A stretch of DNA of 56,203 bases from Mucilaginibacter sp. (GTDB taxonomy: Bacteria; Bacteroidota; Bacteroidia; Sphingobacteriales; Sphingobacteriaceae): the NCBI RefSeq assembly GCF_025362475.1, contig NZ_JANYGH010000069.1:1-56203 (forward strand). The letters run 5' to 3'. Below, piece by piece: positions 42,712 through 51,252 of this stretch; within the stretch, counting starts at the first letter, position 1; every line of letters starts with the position of its first letter. Position numbers and translations under genes: made by a program. The notes under the pieces are model-generated. The model did no database searches. It saw only the letters and a list, made by a program, of their open reading frames with translations, and was not told the DNA's origin.

Positions 42712-43171
42712 GATTTTGATTTAGATATTTTTATTGGAAAACGATACTCAATAAATATTCCAATCATACATTATATATAAAAGGATATTTTAATACCCTA
42801 AAACGCAATAATTAATTAATTTTCAGTTAAAGATTTGCCGACTGAAAGCTTGTTTTTTGGTTGCGGGAGGGGTGTGTTTTGCACCAAATGGGGAATTGTT
42901 TGCAATGTTTAATTTCCCGCTACGGATTTTGGGATTTTTGGAGCAAGGAGCAAGGACTTTTGGAGCAAGGATCTTTGGACAAAGGACTTTTTAGACAAAG
43001 GCCTATAAAACAGAAGTCATGCCGAACTTGTTTCGGCACCCCACATGCAAAGTCTGCAATATAATGTTGTTGACCTGTAATGTGGGATGCCGAAATAGTC
43101 GACATGACTTCGTGGTTTTTTTATAGCAATTTCCCCGATAGTAGTCGGGGGATACATATTTTAAGTTCGGG
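42712..43171. other. Gap between the lipoprotein paralogues
   Basis: The 460-bp spacer contains a run of GGAGCAAGGA/GGACAAAGGA words (42943-42999) on the plus strand and a complete REP-like doublet (43016-43108). A CCCCGATAGTAGTCGGGG palindrome (43132-43149) lies just after the second lipoprotein's stop and may serve as its terminator. No gene is present. Confidence 0.5.
43016..43108. repeat. REP-like doublet, CCGAACTTGTTTCGG subtype
   Basis: Left arm 43016-43044 (GTCATGCCGAAC…CCCCAC) has an internal hairpin TGCCGAA-CTTGT-TTCGGCA. The right arm 43082-43108 (GTGGGATGCCGAAAT…CATGAC) is its reverse complement with two deleted bases and some changes. The centre (ATGCAAAGTCTGCAATATAA…) corresponds to those of the other copies. 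Confidence 0.82.
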
Positions 43172-43957
43172 TTATAACACCTGTCCGGTTTTAATATTGA
43201 TGGTGTAAACATCGCCATTAATGGTCACCTTGGCTTTATGGCCACCGATGAATACTATGGTTCCCGAGTAATTCCAGGTACCTTTATCATAAGTTCCTTT
43301 GGTAGAAAATTTCCCGTTTCCGCTTATAATATCGGCATCTGCAGAGCGGTCAATAACCAGCGCAGATAAACTGAAGTTGTATGAAGCTGCAACGGCTTTT
43401 GTAGTTGTGTTTTCTTTATAGGTGCCGTTTACGGATAAGTTCAACTTTCCATCCAGCTGAAGTTTTGCGCCTGTTTGGCCCGGGCTAAGGCTTTTTAATA
43501 AAAAGCTTTTGCCATATTTTGCTGTAATGTTATTGCCGCCACCAACTATAACTAAACGTAAGCTATCATTAACATTTACGCTTGAAGGTATGCTGTTGGT
43601 GCACAAAACTTCGTACTTGATTTTTTCCCACAGGTCGAGCTTTGCACTGTCGGTATCAAAGTTAGCCGAGAAGGTGGTATCAATTTTAAAACCGCAAACC
43701 AGGTGATGGTTTGATTGAACTTTAATTTTGCCTTTGTGAGCAAAATCAAGATTGCTTGGGTAGTCAATACCATCTTCGATGCTAAAGCCACCTTGCGCGC
43801 CATACAAAGATTCGCTAAGGCTTGAAGCCATTTGTGTGCTAACTACTTTGGTGCTAACTGTGCTGGTGTTGGGTTCGTCTTTTAATTTTCTGCAGGCCGA
43901 CCATGTGAAGGCCACGCATAATAAGGCTAATAAAAGCAGTTTGTAATTGTGTTTCAT
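43172..43957 (-). CDS. Lipoprotein, paralogue B
   Basis: The 261-aa protein has a signal peptide with lipobox WSAC. It shares with paralogue A the blocks LYGAQGGFSIEDGIDYPS, KIKVQSNHHLVCGFKIDT, FSLSALVIDRSADADIISGNGKFSTKG (in parts) and TWNYSGTIVFIGGHKAKVTING. The pair evidently arose by tandem duplication and has diverged widely. Function unknown; surface or periplasmic location is inferred from the lipobox. Confidence 0.65.
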   Translation of the reverse strand: MKHNYKLLLLALLCVAFTWSACRKLKDEPNTSTVSTKVVSTQMASSLSESLYGAQGGFSIEDGIDYPSNLDFAHKGKIKVQSNHHLVCGFKIDTTFSANFDTDSAKLDLWEKIKYEVLCTNSIPSSVNVNDSLRLVIVGGGNNITAKYGKSFLLKSLSPGQTGAKLQLDGKLNLSVNGTYKENTTTKAVAASYNFSLSALVIDRSADADIISGNGKFSTKGTYDKGTWNYSGTIVFIGGHKAKVTINGDVYTINIKTGQVL

Positions 43958-44195
43958 GTTTAAGTTTAATAAGTGTCACCAAATTTAACTTTAATACGGT
44001 TAATTATATAATTAGTTAACTAAAAATATTAATATCTATTAATAATGATGAGGATGATGTTATTATGGAGGGTTTTGCAAGTATAACAAAGGTTATGTAC
44101 CTTAAAAGGAATAGGTTAATCAACTAATCGCCAATAAACTACCATACTAATAGAGATTTTCTTAATTTCGCAACCTCATACGCGTAAACAATAAA

Positions 44196-47168
44196 ATGGA
44201 CTATCAATTTAAGGATATAGAGCAAAAATGGCAGCAGTTTTGGGCACAGAACGGAACGTTTAAAGCCGAAGACAAAAGCGCCAAACCCAAGTATTATGTG
44301 CTGGATATGTTCCCTTACCCATCGGGTGCGGGGCTGCATGTGGGTCACCCGCTGGGCTACATCGCATCTGATATTTTTGCACGTTATAAACGGTTAAAAG
44401 GGTTTAACGTGCTGCACCCCATGGGTTATGATAGTTTTGGCTTACCGGCCGAGCAGTATGCCATACAAACAGGGCAACACCCTGCGGTTACTACCGAAGA
44501 TAATATTGCTACCTACCGCCGCCAGCTAGATCAGATTGGTTTCTCTTTTGATTGGAGTCGCGAGGTGCGCACCAGCTCGCCCGATTATTATAAATGGACA
44601 CAGTGGATCTTTATGCAGCTGTTTAACAGCTGGTATAATAAGGATGCAAACAAGGCCGAATCTATTGCCAAACTGGTTGCCCATTTTGAGCAAGAGGGTT
44701 CTGCAGGCATCAACGCTGTATGTGATGAAGAAATATTAAGTTTTACTGCCGGTGAATGGAATGCCATGAGCAACCCAAAGCAGCAGGCCGAACTTTTAAA
44801 ATACCGCCTAACCTACCTGCGCGAAAGTACCGTAAACTGGTGCCCCGCTTTAGGAACCGTATTGGCTAATGACGAAGTAAAAGACGGCTTTAGCGAGCGC
44901 GGCGGCTACCCGGTTGAGCAAAAGAAAATGATGCAATGGAGCATGCGCATTACCGCCTATGCCGAAAGATTATTGCAGGGACTGGATACTATTGACTGGC
45001 CCGAGCCATTAAAAGAGATGCAAAGGAACTGGATAGGTAAAAGTACCGGTGCCAGTGTTAAATTTCCGGTGCCAGGATCGGGGAGCGAGGTTCGGGGTGC
45101 GGCACACGCAACCGGCAACGCGAACCACGCAACCTACATCGAAGTTTTCACTACCCGTGTTGATACCATTTTTGGTGTTACATTTTTGGTGATAGCTCCT
45201 GAGCATGAGTTGGTGGCAACTTTAACTACGCCAGAGCAAAAGGCAGATATCGATGCTTATATAGCTGTAACCAAAAAGAAATCTGAACTGGATAGGATGG
45301 CCGATGCCAAAACGGTTTCGGGCGCGTTTACAGGGAGTTATGTGTTGAATCCGCTTAATGGCGAAAAGATCCAGATCTGGATTGCTGACTACGTTTTAGC
45401 CGGATATGGTACCGGGGCTGTAATGGCCGTACCATCGGGCGATCAGCGCGATTATTTGTTTGCAAAACATTTTAACCTCCCGATAGTACCTATCCTCGAT
45501 ATACAAAATATTGAAACAGAAGCCGACCCTACCAAGGAAGGTAAATATATCAACTCCGACTTTATGAACGGGCTGGACTATAAAGCAGGTACAGCAGCCG
45601 TTATTGCCAAACTGGAGTCAATTGGTGCCGGTAAGGCAAAAATAAACTTCAGGATGCGTGATGCTATTTTTGGCCGTCAGCGTTATTGGGGCGAACCGGT
45701 ACCGGTTTATTTTAAAGAGGGCTTGCCACATTTAATTGAAGAAAATCACCTGCCATTGTTATTGCCCGAGGTTGACAAATACCTGCCAACCGAAAGCGGC
45801 GAACCTCCATTGGGCAGAGCCGAAGACTGGAGCTACAAGAGTGAAACGGGGGGTGATAGTGCGAGCTATCATTACGAACTTTCCACCATGCCGGGTTGGG
45901 CTGGCTCAAGCTGGTACTGGTACCGTTATATGGATGCGAAAAACGATAAGGAGTTTGCATCAAGAGAGGCTATTGAATATTGGAAAGATGTTGACTTATA
46001 TATCGGCGGCAGCGAACATGCCACCGGCCACTTATTGTATAGCCGTTTTTGGAACAAATTTTTAAAGGATCTTGACCTGGTGGTTGAAGATGAGCCCTTT
46101 AAAAAGTTGATTAACCAGGGGATGATACAGGGTCGCTCAAGTATTATTTACAGGGTCGTCTTTGACGATAATCCTAACGGTTATCCGCCTTTGTTGCTGT
46201 CGAAAAATATTTATGTAGATTTCAGAGAATCTGTAACTTCTGAAGGACAACCTTTCTTAAATGATGATTTAAAGAATATTATCGAACAGCAATATGGTAA
46301 AGAGATTGCTGATAATATACCTTATTCAAATAGCAGAGTATTTATTCCTACTCGCATTGATGTTAACATAGTAGAAAATGATATTCTTAAAACTGAAAAA
46401 TTAGGATTACATCTCCCGGAATTTAAAGACGCAATCTTTGTTAAAGAAAATGGGAAATATTACTGTGGACACGAAGTTGAAAAAATGTCCAAAAGATATT
46501 TTAACGTAGTGAATCCAGACGATATCGTTACCCGTTACGGTGCTGATACCCTGCGCATGTACGAGATGTTCCTTGGTCCGCTGGAGCAGAGCAAGCCATG
46601 GAATACCAATGGTATTGAGGGGGTATTCAAATTCCTGCGTAAATTTTGGAGGATGTTCCATAACGAGGCATGGGAATTTAGTGTATCTAATGCCGAGCCT
46701 TCAAAAGCCGAGTTAAAATCATTACATAAGATCATCCGCAAGGTTGAGGAAGATGTGGAACGCTTCTCGTTCAATACCTCGGTTTCCAGCTTCATGATCG
46801 CCGTTAATGAACTAACCGACCTGAAATGTAATAACCGCGCGATATTGCAGGATATGGTGATCATACTATCGCCATACGCCCCACATATTTGCGAAGAATT
46901 ATGGACATTGCTTGGTAACCCGGCTGGTACGTTGTCGTACGCGCCTTTCCCTAAGTTCATCAGTTCGTACTTAATTGAGGATGAATTTGCATACCCGATA
47001 TCTATCAACGGTAAAATGAAAATGAACCTCAGTATTTCATTAAGTCTTGATGTAAAGGAAATAGAAGCTGCTGTTTTAGCCAGCGCCGATGTACAAAAAT
47101 ATCTCGACGGCAAAGCCCCTAAAAAGGTAATTGTTGTTAAAGGCAGGATTGTGAATATGGTTGTGTAG
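44196..47168 (+). CDS. leuS: Leucyl-tRNA synthetase, mosaic and with insertions
   Basis: The 990-aa class I synthetase charges tRNA-Leu. It has the HIGH motif as HVGH (about residue 48), a CP1 editing domain with TTRVDTIFG and GTGAVMAVPSGDQRD, TMPGWAGSSWYW, and the C-terminal anticodon-binding domain ending KKVIVVKGRIVNMVV. It is longer than the 920-940 aa usual for the phylum. Residues 293-313 (45072-45134) are a Gly/Ala/His-rich insertion before the editing core. Residues about 648-770 are encoded by unusually AT-rich DNA, include extra sequence, and carry KMSKR (763-767) instead of KMSKS. The frame is intact, so it is probably functional. Confidence 0.96.
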   Translation: MDYQFKDIEQKWQQFWAQNGTFKAEDKSAKPKYYVLDMFPYPSGAGLHVGHPLGYIASDIFARYKRLKGFNVLHPMGYDSFGLPAEQYAIQTGQHPAVTTEDNIATYRRQLDQIGFSFDWSREVRTSSPDYYKWTQWIFMQLFNSWYNKDANKAESIAKLVAHFEQEGSAGINAVCDEEILSFTAGEWNAMSNPKQQAELLKYRLTYLRESTVNWCPALGTVLANDEVKDGFSERGGYPVEQKKMMQWSMRITAYAERLLQGLDTIDWPEPLKEMQRNWIGKSTGASVKFPVPGSGSEVRGAAHATGNANHATYIEVFTTRVDTIFGVTFLVIAPEHELVATLTTPEQKADIDAYIAVTKKKSELDRMADAKTVSGAFTGSYVLNPLNGEKIQIWIADYVLAGYGTGAVMAVPSGDQRDYLFAKHFNLPIVPILDIQNIETEADPTKEGKYINSDFMNGLDYKAGTAAVIAKLESIGAGKAKINFRMRDAIFGRQRYWGEPVPVYFKEGLPHLIEENHLPLLLPEVDKYLPTESGEPPLGRAEDWSYKSETGGDSASYHYELSTMPGWAGSSWYWYRYMDAKNDKEFASREAIEYWKDVDLYIGGSEHATGHLLYSRFWNKFLKDLDLVVEDEPFKKLINQGMIQGRSSIIYRVVFDDNPNGYPPLLLSKNIYVDFRESVTSEGQPFLNDDLKNIIEQQYGKEIADNIPYSNSRVFIPTRIDVNIVENDILKTEKLGLHLPEFKDAIFVKENGKYYCGHEVEKMSKRYFNVVNPDDIVTRYGADTLRMYEMFLGPLEQSKPWNTNGIEGVFKFLRKFWRMFHNEAWEFSVSNAEPSKAELKSLHKIIRKVEEDVERFSFNTSVSSFMIAVNELTDLKCNNRAILQDMVIILSPYAPHICEELWTLLGNPAGTLSYAPFPKFISSYLIEDEFAYPISINGKMKMNLSISLSLDVKEIEAAVLASADVQKYLDGKAPKKVIVVKGRIVNMVV

Positions 47169-47257
47169 ACGGCCGGTTTAAATATTCGTCAACCCAGTAG
47201 CCATGTTCTGGAAAATGTCATTGACGATCATTTTTCAATAAATGACGTTTTAAAAAA

Positions 47258-47355
47258 TTTGTCATCCTGAACATAGTGAAGGATCTATTCGCAGACTTTA
47301 CAGGGCGAAGAAGCATAGTGCATAATAGATCCTTCACTATGTTCAGGATGACAAA
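47258..47355. repeat. REP-like doublet with 32-bp perfect arms, GTCATCCTGAACATAGTGAA subtype
   Basis: Arm 47258-47289 is the exact reverse complement of 47324-47355, with a 34-bp centre. A-rich and T-rich flanks could let the structure work as a transcription terminator behind leuS. It shares the GTCAT.CTGAAC terminus with the other doublets. As the only copy with perfect arms it is probably the most recent insertion. Confidence 0.88.
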
Positions 47356-47393
47356 AAAAGTTTTTTTTTAATTTCGTTGTTAACCCGGTTTAA

Positions 47394-48356
47394 GTGGATG
47401 TGCTAACAATACCTCCTATCAGTACGCAGCAAAAAAAGCATATACCGCAGGTTGATTATATCCGCGCCATTGCTGCTATGGCTGTTGCGCTTTTTCATTT
47501 GGGCGGTAAAGCCCTGCCGGTTTTAAAGTATGGCTGGCTGGGTGTATACATGTTTTTTCTGCTCTCGGGTTTTATCATTTGCTGGGCCATCCCGCAAAAC
47601 TATACCTGGAAATTAAGCGGGCGCTTCATTTTAAAACGTATTATCCGCATCGAGCCTCCCTATATTATTTCTATTGTACTGGCCATCATTATTAAATTTT
47701 TTTGGGTAGAAAATTATAGCCCCGACTGGTTTAACGCCTTATGCCATTTGGCTTACCTCAATACCTTTGTAGGGCAATCTTATCTTAGTCCGGTTTATTG
47801 GACTTTGGGTATCGAGTTTCAATATTACCTTTTTGTTGCCCTGTGTTTCCCCTGGTTTACCAGTAAATGGGGGCAATGGTTGGTGTTACTATTAAGTATT
47901 TTGCCCATCATGATAAATGTACCGGAGGCTGGTTTGATCAATAGCTTTCCGGTGTTTGCGTTGGGCATTTTGTATTACCTATACCTGGTAAAAGGGAAAA
48001 ACTTAATAGAAGTATTGGTTTTAGGCATTTTGATAACTACATGTGGTATATATACCCTTGGCTGGCTGCCAACCTGCGCTGCATTATTTGCTTTGGGGCT
48101 GTTGTTGTTGCCTTTAAAAAAGCACCCGGTAATTAGTTTCCTCTCCCGGATCTCGTTTTCATTATACCTTACACATGATATGATTGGCAGCAACCTTGTT
48201 GTTTATTTAGGTACGCTACTGCCCAAAACATTTATTTTTAAAGGATTGGAGTTTATGACAGGGATTGTAGTCAGTGTGTTATTTGCGTGGCTATTTTATT
48301 TTCTGGTGGAAGGGCCTTGTATAAAACTTTCCAAAAAAGTTGCTTATAAAATATAA
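47394..48356 (+). CDS. Acyltransferase family 3 (OafA/YrhL-like) membrane protein
   Basis: The 320-aa protein starts at GTG 47394 and has about ten membrane segments. Family motifs are seen: DYIRAIAAMAVALFHLGG near the N-terminus (catalytic His in LFH), YGWLGVYMFFLLSGFIICW, and RFILKRIIRIEPPYIISI. Members O-acylate cell-surface sugars or peptidoglycan from the inner membrane. The acceptor is unknown and no glycan cluster is adjacent. Confidence 0.88.
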   Translation: MDVLTIPPISTQQKKHIPQVDYIRAIAAMAVALFHLGGKALPVLKYGWLGVYMFFLLSGFIICWAIPQNYTWKLSGRFILKRIIRIEPPYIISIVLAIIIKFFWVENYSPDWFNALCHLAYLNTFVGQSYLSPVYWTLGIEFQYYLFVALCFPWFTSKWGQWLVLLLSILPIMINVPEAGLINSFPVFALGILYYLYLVKGKNLIEVLVLGILITTCGIYTLGWLPTCAALFALGLLLLPLKKHPVISFLSRISFSLYLTHDMIGSNLVVYLGTLLPKTFIFKGLEFMTGIVVSVLFAWLFYFLVEGPCIKLSKKVAYKI

Positions 48357-48487
48357 ATAGGCATGGTGTTTACCTGTGTTAACTTAGTGTAACATATACA
48401 TGACAAAAGGCGCTTTATTGAAAAAATAAAGGTTTACGGTGTAACATTTGAAGTATTTTCGCCTCCAATTACGAAAATATATAATAA

Positions 48488-51031
48488 ATGAAACGTTTTT
48501 ACATACTAATAGCACTTTTTTGTTTTACTCTTTCGGCCAAAGCCCAGTTTAGTGTGGGTGGTGGCGGGCCAAGCATTGTTGGCCGTATTTCAGGTACCGT
48601 TATAGATTCAATTACAAAAAAGCCAATGGATTATACTACTGTAGGCTTATACCGCAGTGGTGGTAAATCGCCTATAAACGGCGTTTTAACCGACGAAAAA
48701 GGAAACTTTAAATTAGATAACGTAAAGCCAGGTTCTTATAAACTGGTTATATCTTTTATCGGGTATCCATCAAAAACAATTGAGCCAATAACTACTACAG
48801 CTTCAAAGCCTGATAATAAAATGGGCGCTGTTTTTATATCTCCGGGGGCAAAAACATTGGCTACAGTTAATGTAGTTGGCCAGGCGCCGCTGATTGAAAA
48901 CAAAATAGATAAGATTGTTTACAATGCCGAAAAGGATCTTACATCTGCCGGTGGTAACGCTACAGATGTACTGCAAAAAGTGCCATTGGTGGCTGTGGAT
49001 ATTAACGGTAACGTATCTATCCGTGGCGACCAAAACGTGCGTGTATTAATTAACGGTAAACCATCGGGTGCAACATCGGCCAGTTTAGCTGATGTTTTAA
49101 AAACCATCCCTGCCGATCAGATCAAAAGCATCGAGGTGGTAACATCTCCATCAGCAAAATATGATGCGGAAGGTTCTGGTGGTATCATCAACATCATTAC
49201 CAAGCAAAAAAATGTTTCGGGCTTTAGTGGTTCGGTAAGCGGTGGCGTAGGTACGCGTCAAAATAACGGTAACGTTAACTTAAACTATAACAAAAACAGG
49301 TTTAGCCTGGGCATTAACGCGGGAGGGAACTTAACCTGGCCGCAAACATCAACAACAAACTTTGATCAGGTTTTTAGAGGTGAAAATGGGGAGGTTATCC
49401 GCCATAACTACAATAATTCATCAAGCCGTATTAAAAGGCATGGGGCAATTGGTTCTGTAACTATGGGTTATGAGGTTAATGCTTTTAACAGCTTTAACAG
49501 CACTTTCAGACTTAATGACGGTGGTTTTAATACCGATGGAAAAGGAATCAATAATGTTGATTTAGCAGGTATAGTAAGCAATTACAAAAGCACAACCCGA
49601 TCGCATAATCACTTTGGCGGTTTTGACTGGAATCTTGATTATACGCACAAGTTTAAAAAAGAGGGAGAAGAGTTTACCCTTTCGGGCCAATGGAGCCATA
49701 GTATAATTACAACTAATTATACCAACTTATTTACCGCGGTTAACCCAAGCCAAATGGGCGCCAACAATGGTAAAAACAACGAATATACTTTCCAGGGTGA
49801 TTATACATTGCCGGTAAGTAAAGTGCTAAAGATTGAGGCTGGTGGCAAAACCATACAACGCCGTATCAATAGTAACTATGATATATTTAACACAGACAGC
49901 CTTGGCAATAACGGGCTACGTGATTCATTAAACTCCAACCTGTATAACTATAACCAAAATGTATATGCTGGCTATGCGGTATTAACCTTCACTTTGCCTA
50001 AAAGCTACTCGTTGCTTGTAGGTGGTAGGGTTGAAAACACAAGGATAAAAGGTGATCCACAAAATCCTTTCCAGGACCCTAATAAATTGGGCGACCTTTA
50101 CCAGGATTTAAAACCGTTCTCGTCCAGCTATACTACTTATGTACCAAGCTTAACCATACAAAAACAGTTGGGTAGCCAAACTTTAAAGCTATCATACAGC
50201 AAGCGTATTCAAAGGCCAAGTTTGCAGTTTTTAAATCCATTCATTAACCGTAGTAACGTACAAAGCCAAACTGTGGGTAACGTGAATTTATCGCCCGAGG
50301 TATCACAAACTGTGGAGTTAAACATCAATAAGTTCGTGAAATCATCTGTGCTTAACTTTTCGGTTTATTACAAGCATACCAATAACCTGATAGAAGGTAT
50401 TGCGGATACTTTAACCGAAAAAATAAATGGCCAGGTAATAAACGGAACGCGTACTGCTTACCAAAATGTTGGTAGAAACAATTCATTTGGCGCCAGTTTC
50501 TTTGGGTCGATAAACCCGATAAAGCCACTTACCATCCGTGCCAGCATTAACGCATATACTTATAATCCATCTATATTCCCTCAGTATGATATTGCTGCAT
50601 CAAAAACAGGTGTTTATTTTCAATACTCTGCTTTTGGAAGCGCTTCATACCAGTTTCCACATAACTTTCTGGCAGAATTATTTGGCTTTACCAATTCATC
50701 ACGAAGAACCATCCAGGGTACTAACCCCGCGTTTGGAATATATGCCTTTGGTTTTAAGAAACAGTTTATGGATAAAAAACTGGCTATCGGTTTTAACACT
50801 GTACAGCCATTTGCCAGGGACAAACATTTTGACTCCAACATCAGCAATGCTTCATTTACGCAAACCAGTTCAACTGCGTTTCCGTTCCGTTCATTTGGTT
50901 TAACGTTTAGCTATAGCTTTGGTAAACTAAGCTTCAGCAATCCGCAGCAACAGAAAAAAGGTGTAAACAATGATGACCTTAAACAAGGCGATCAGGGTGG
51001 ACAGGGTAATACCCCAGCAGGCGGACGATAG
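48488..51031 (+). CDS. TonB-dependent receptor-like outer-membrane protein
   Basis: The 847-aa protein has a signal peptide (MKRFYILIALFCFTLSAKAQ) and a carboxypeptidase-regulatory-like beta-sandwich (about residues 30-110; ISGTVIDSITKKPMDYTTV). A plug domain (about 125-245; NVRVLINGKPSGATSASLADVLKTIP read in parts) and a large C-terminal barrel of the OMP_b-brl_3 type follow. A Gln/Gly-rich tail ends it (DDLKQGDQGGQGNTPAGGR). It imports or senses an unknown ligand. No SusD partner follows, so it is not a standard SusCD pair. A TATTTTCG -7-like box lies about 30 bases upstream of the ATG. Confidence 0.92.
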   Translation: MKRFYILIALFCFTLSAKAQFSVGGGGPSIVGRISGTVIDSITKKPMDYTTVGLYRSGGKSPINGVLTDEKGNFKLDNVKPGSYKLVISFIGYPSKTIEPITTTASKPDNKMGAVFISPGAKTLATVNVVGQAPLIENKIDKIVYNAEKDLTSAGGNATDVLQKVPLVAVDINGNVSIRGDQNVRVLINGKPSGATSASLADVLKTIPADQIKSIEVVTSPSAKYDAEGSGGIINIITKQKNVSGFSGSVSGGVGTRQNNGNVNLNYNKNRFSLGINAGGNLTWPQTSTTNFDQVFRGENGEVIRHNYNNSSSRIKRHGAIGSVTMGYEVNAFNSFNSTFRLNDGGFNTDGKGINNVDLAGIVSNYKSTTRSHNHFGGFDWNLDYTHKFKKEGEEFTLSGQWSHSIITTNYTNLFTAVNPSQMGANNGKNNEYTFQGDYTLPVSKVLKIEAGGKTIQRRINSNYDIFNTDSLGNNGLRDSLNSNLYNYNQNVYAGYAVLTFTLPKSYSLLVGGRVENTRIKGDPQNPFQDPNKLGDLYQDLKPFSSSYTTYVPSLTIQKQLGSQTLKLSYSKRIQRPSLQFLNPFINRSNVQSQTVGNVNLSPEVSQTVELNINKFVKSSVLNFSVYYKHTNNLIEGIADTLTEKINGQVINGTRTAYQNVGRNNSFGASFFGSINPIKPLTIRASINAYTYNPSIFPQYDIAASKTGVYFQYSAFGSASYQFPHNFLAELFGFTNSSRRTIQGTNPAFGIYAFGFKKQFMDKKLAIGFNTVQPFARDKHFDSNISNASFTQTSSTAFPFRSFGLTFSYSFGKLSFSNPQQQKKGVNNDDLKQGDQGGQGNTPAGGR

Positions 51032-51071
51032 GTTAATAAATTAGAGTCGGAAATTGAGACTTGAAAAATAT

Positions 51072-51106
51072 AAGGGCCGGGAGATTTTATTCTTCCGGCC
51101 CTTTTT
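51072..51106 (+). terminator. Terminator after the TonB-receptor gene
   Basis: AAGGGCCGG (51072-51080) pairs perfectly with CCGGCCCTT (51095-51103), followed by TTT and AT-rich sequence, 41 bases after the stop. Confidence 0.8.
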
Positions 51107-51118
51107 ATGTTCCATAAG

Positions 51119-51210
51119 GTCATGCCGAACTTGTTTCGGCATCCCATTTGCAAGGTGTACAACATGTTGGCAACCTGTCCTGTGGGGTCCTGAAACAAGT
51201 TCAGGATGAC
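51119..51210. repeat. REP-like doublet, hybrid arms
   Basis: Left arm 51119-51147 is of the TGCCGAACTTGTTTCGGCA subtype. The right arm 51182-51210 is of the CCTGAAACAAGTTCAGGA subtype, as at 24393-24421, so they still pair over most of their length. The centre TTGCAAGGTGTACAACATG… matches those at 24.3 and 27.3 kb. The hybrid suggests recombination or conversion between copies. Confidence 0.83.
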
Positions 51211-51252
51211 TTCGGGGGAGAGGATTTTTGCGTTATGCTTACTCTCTCCCTT

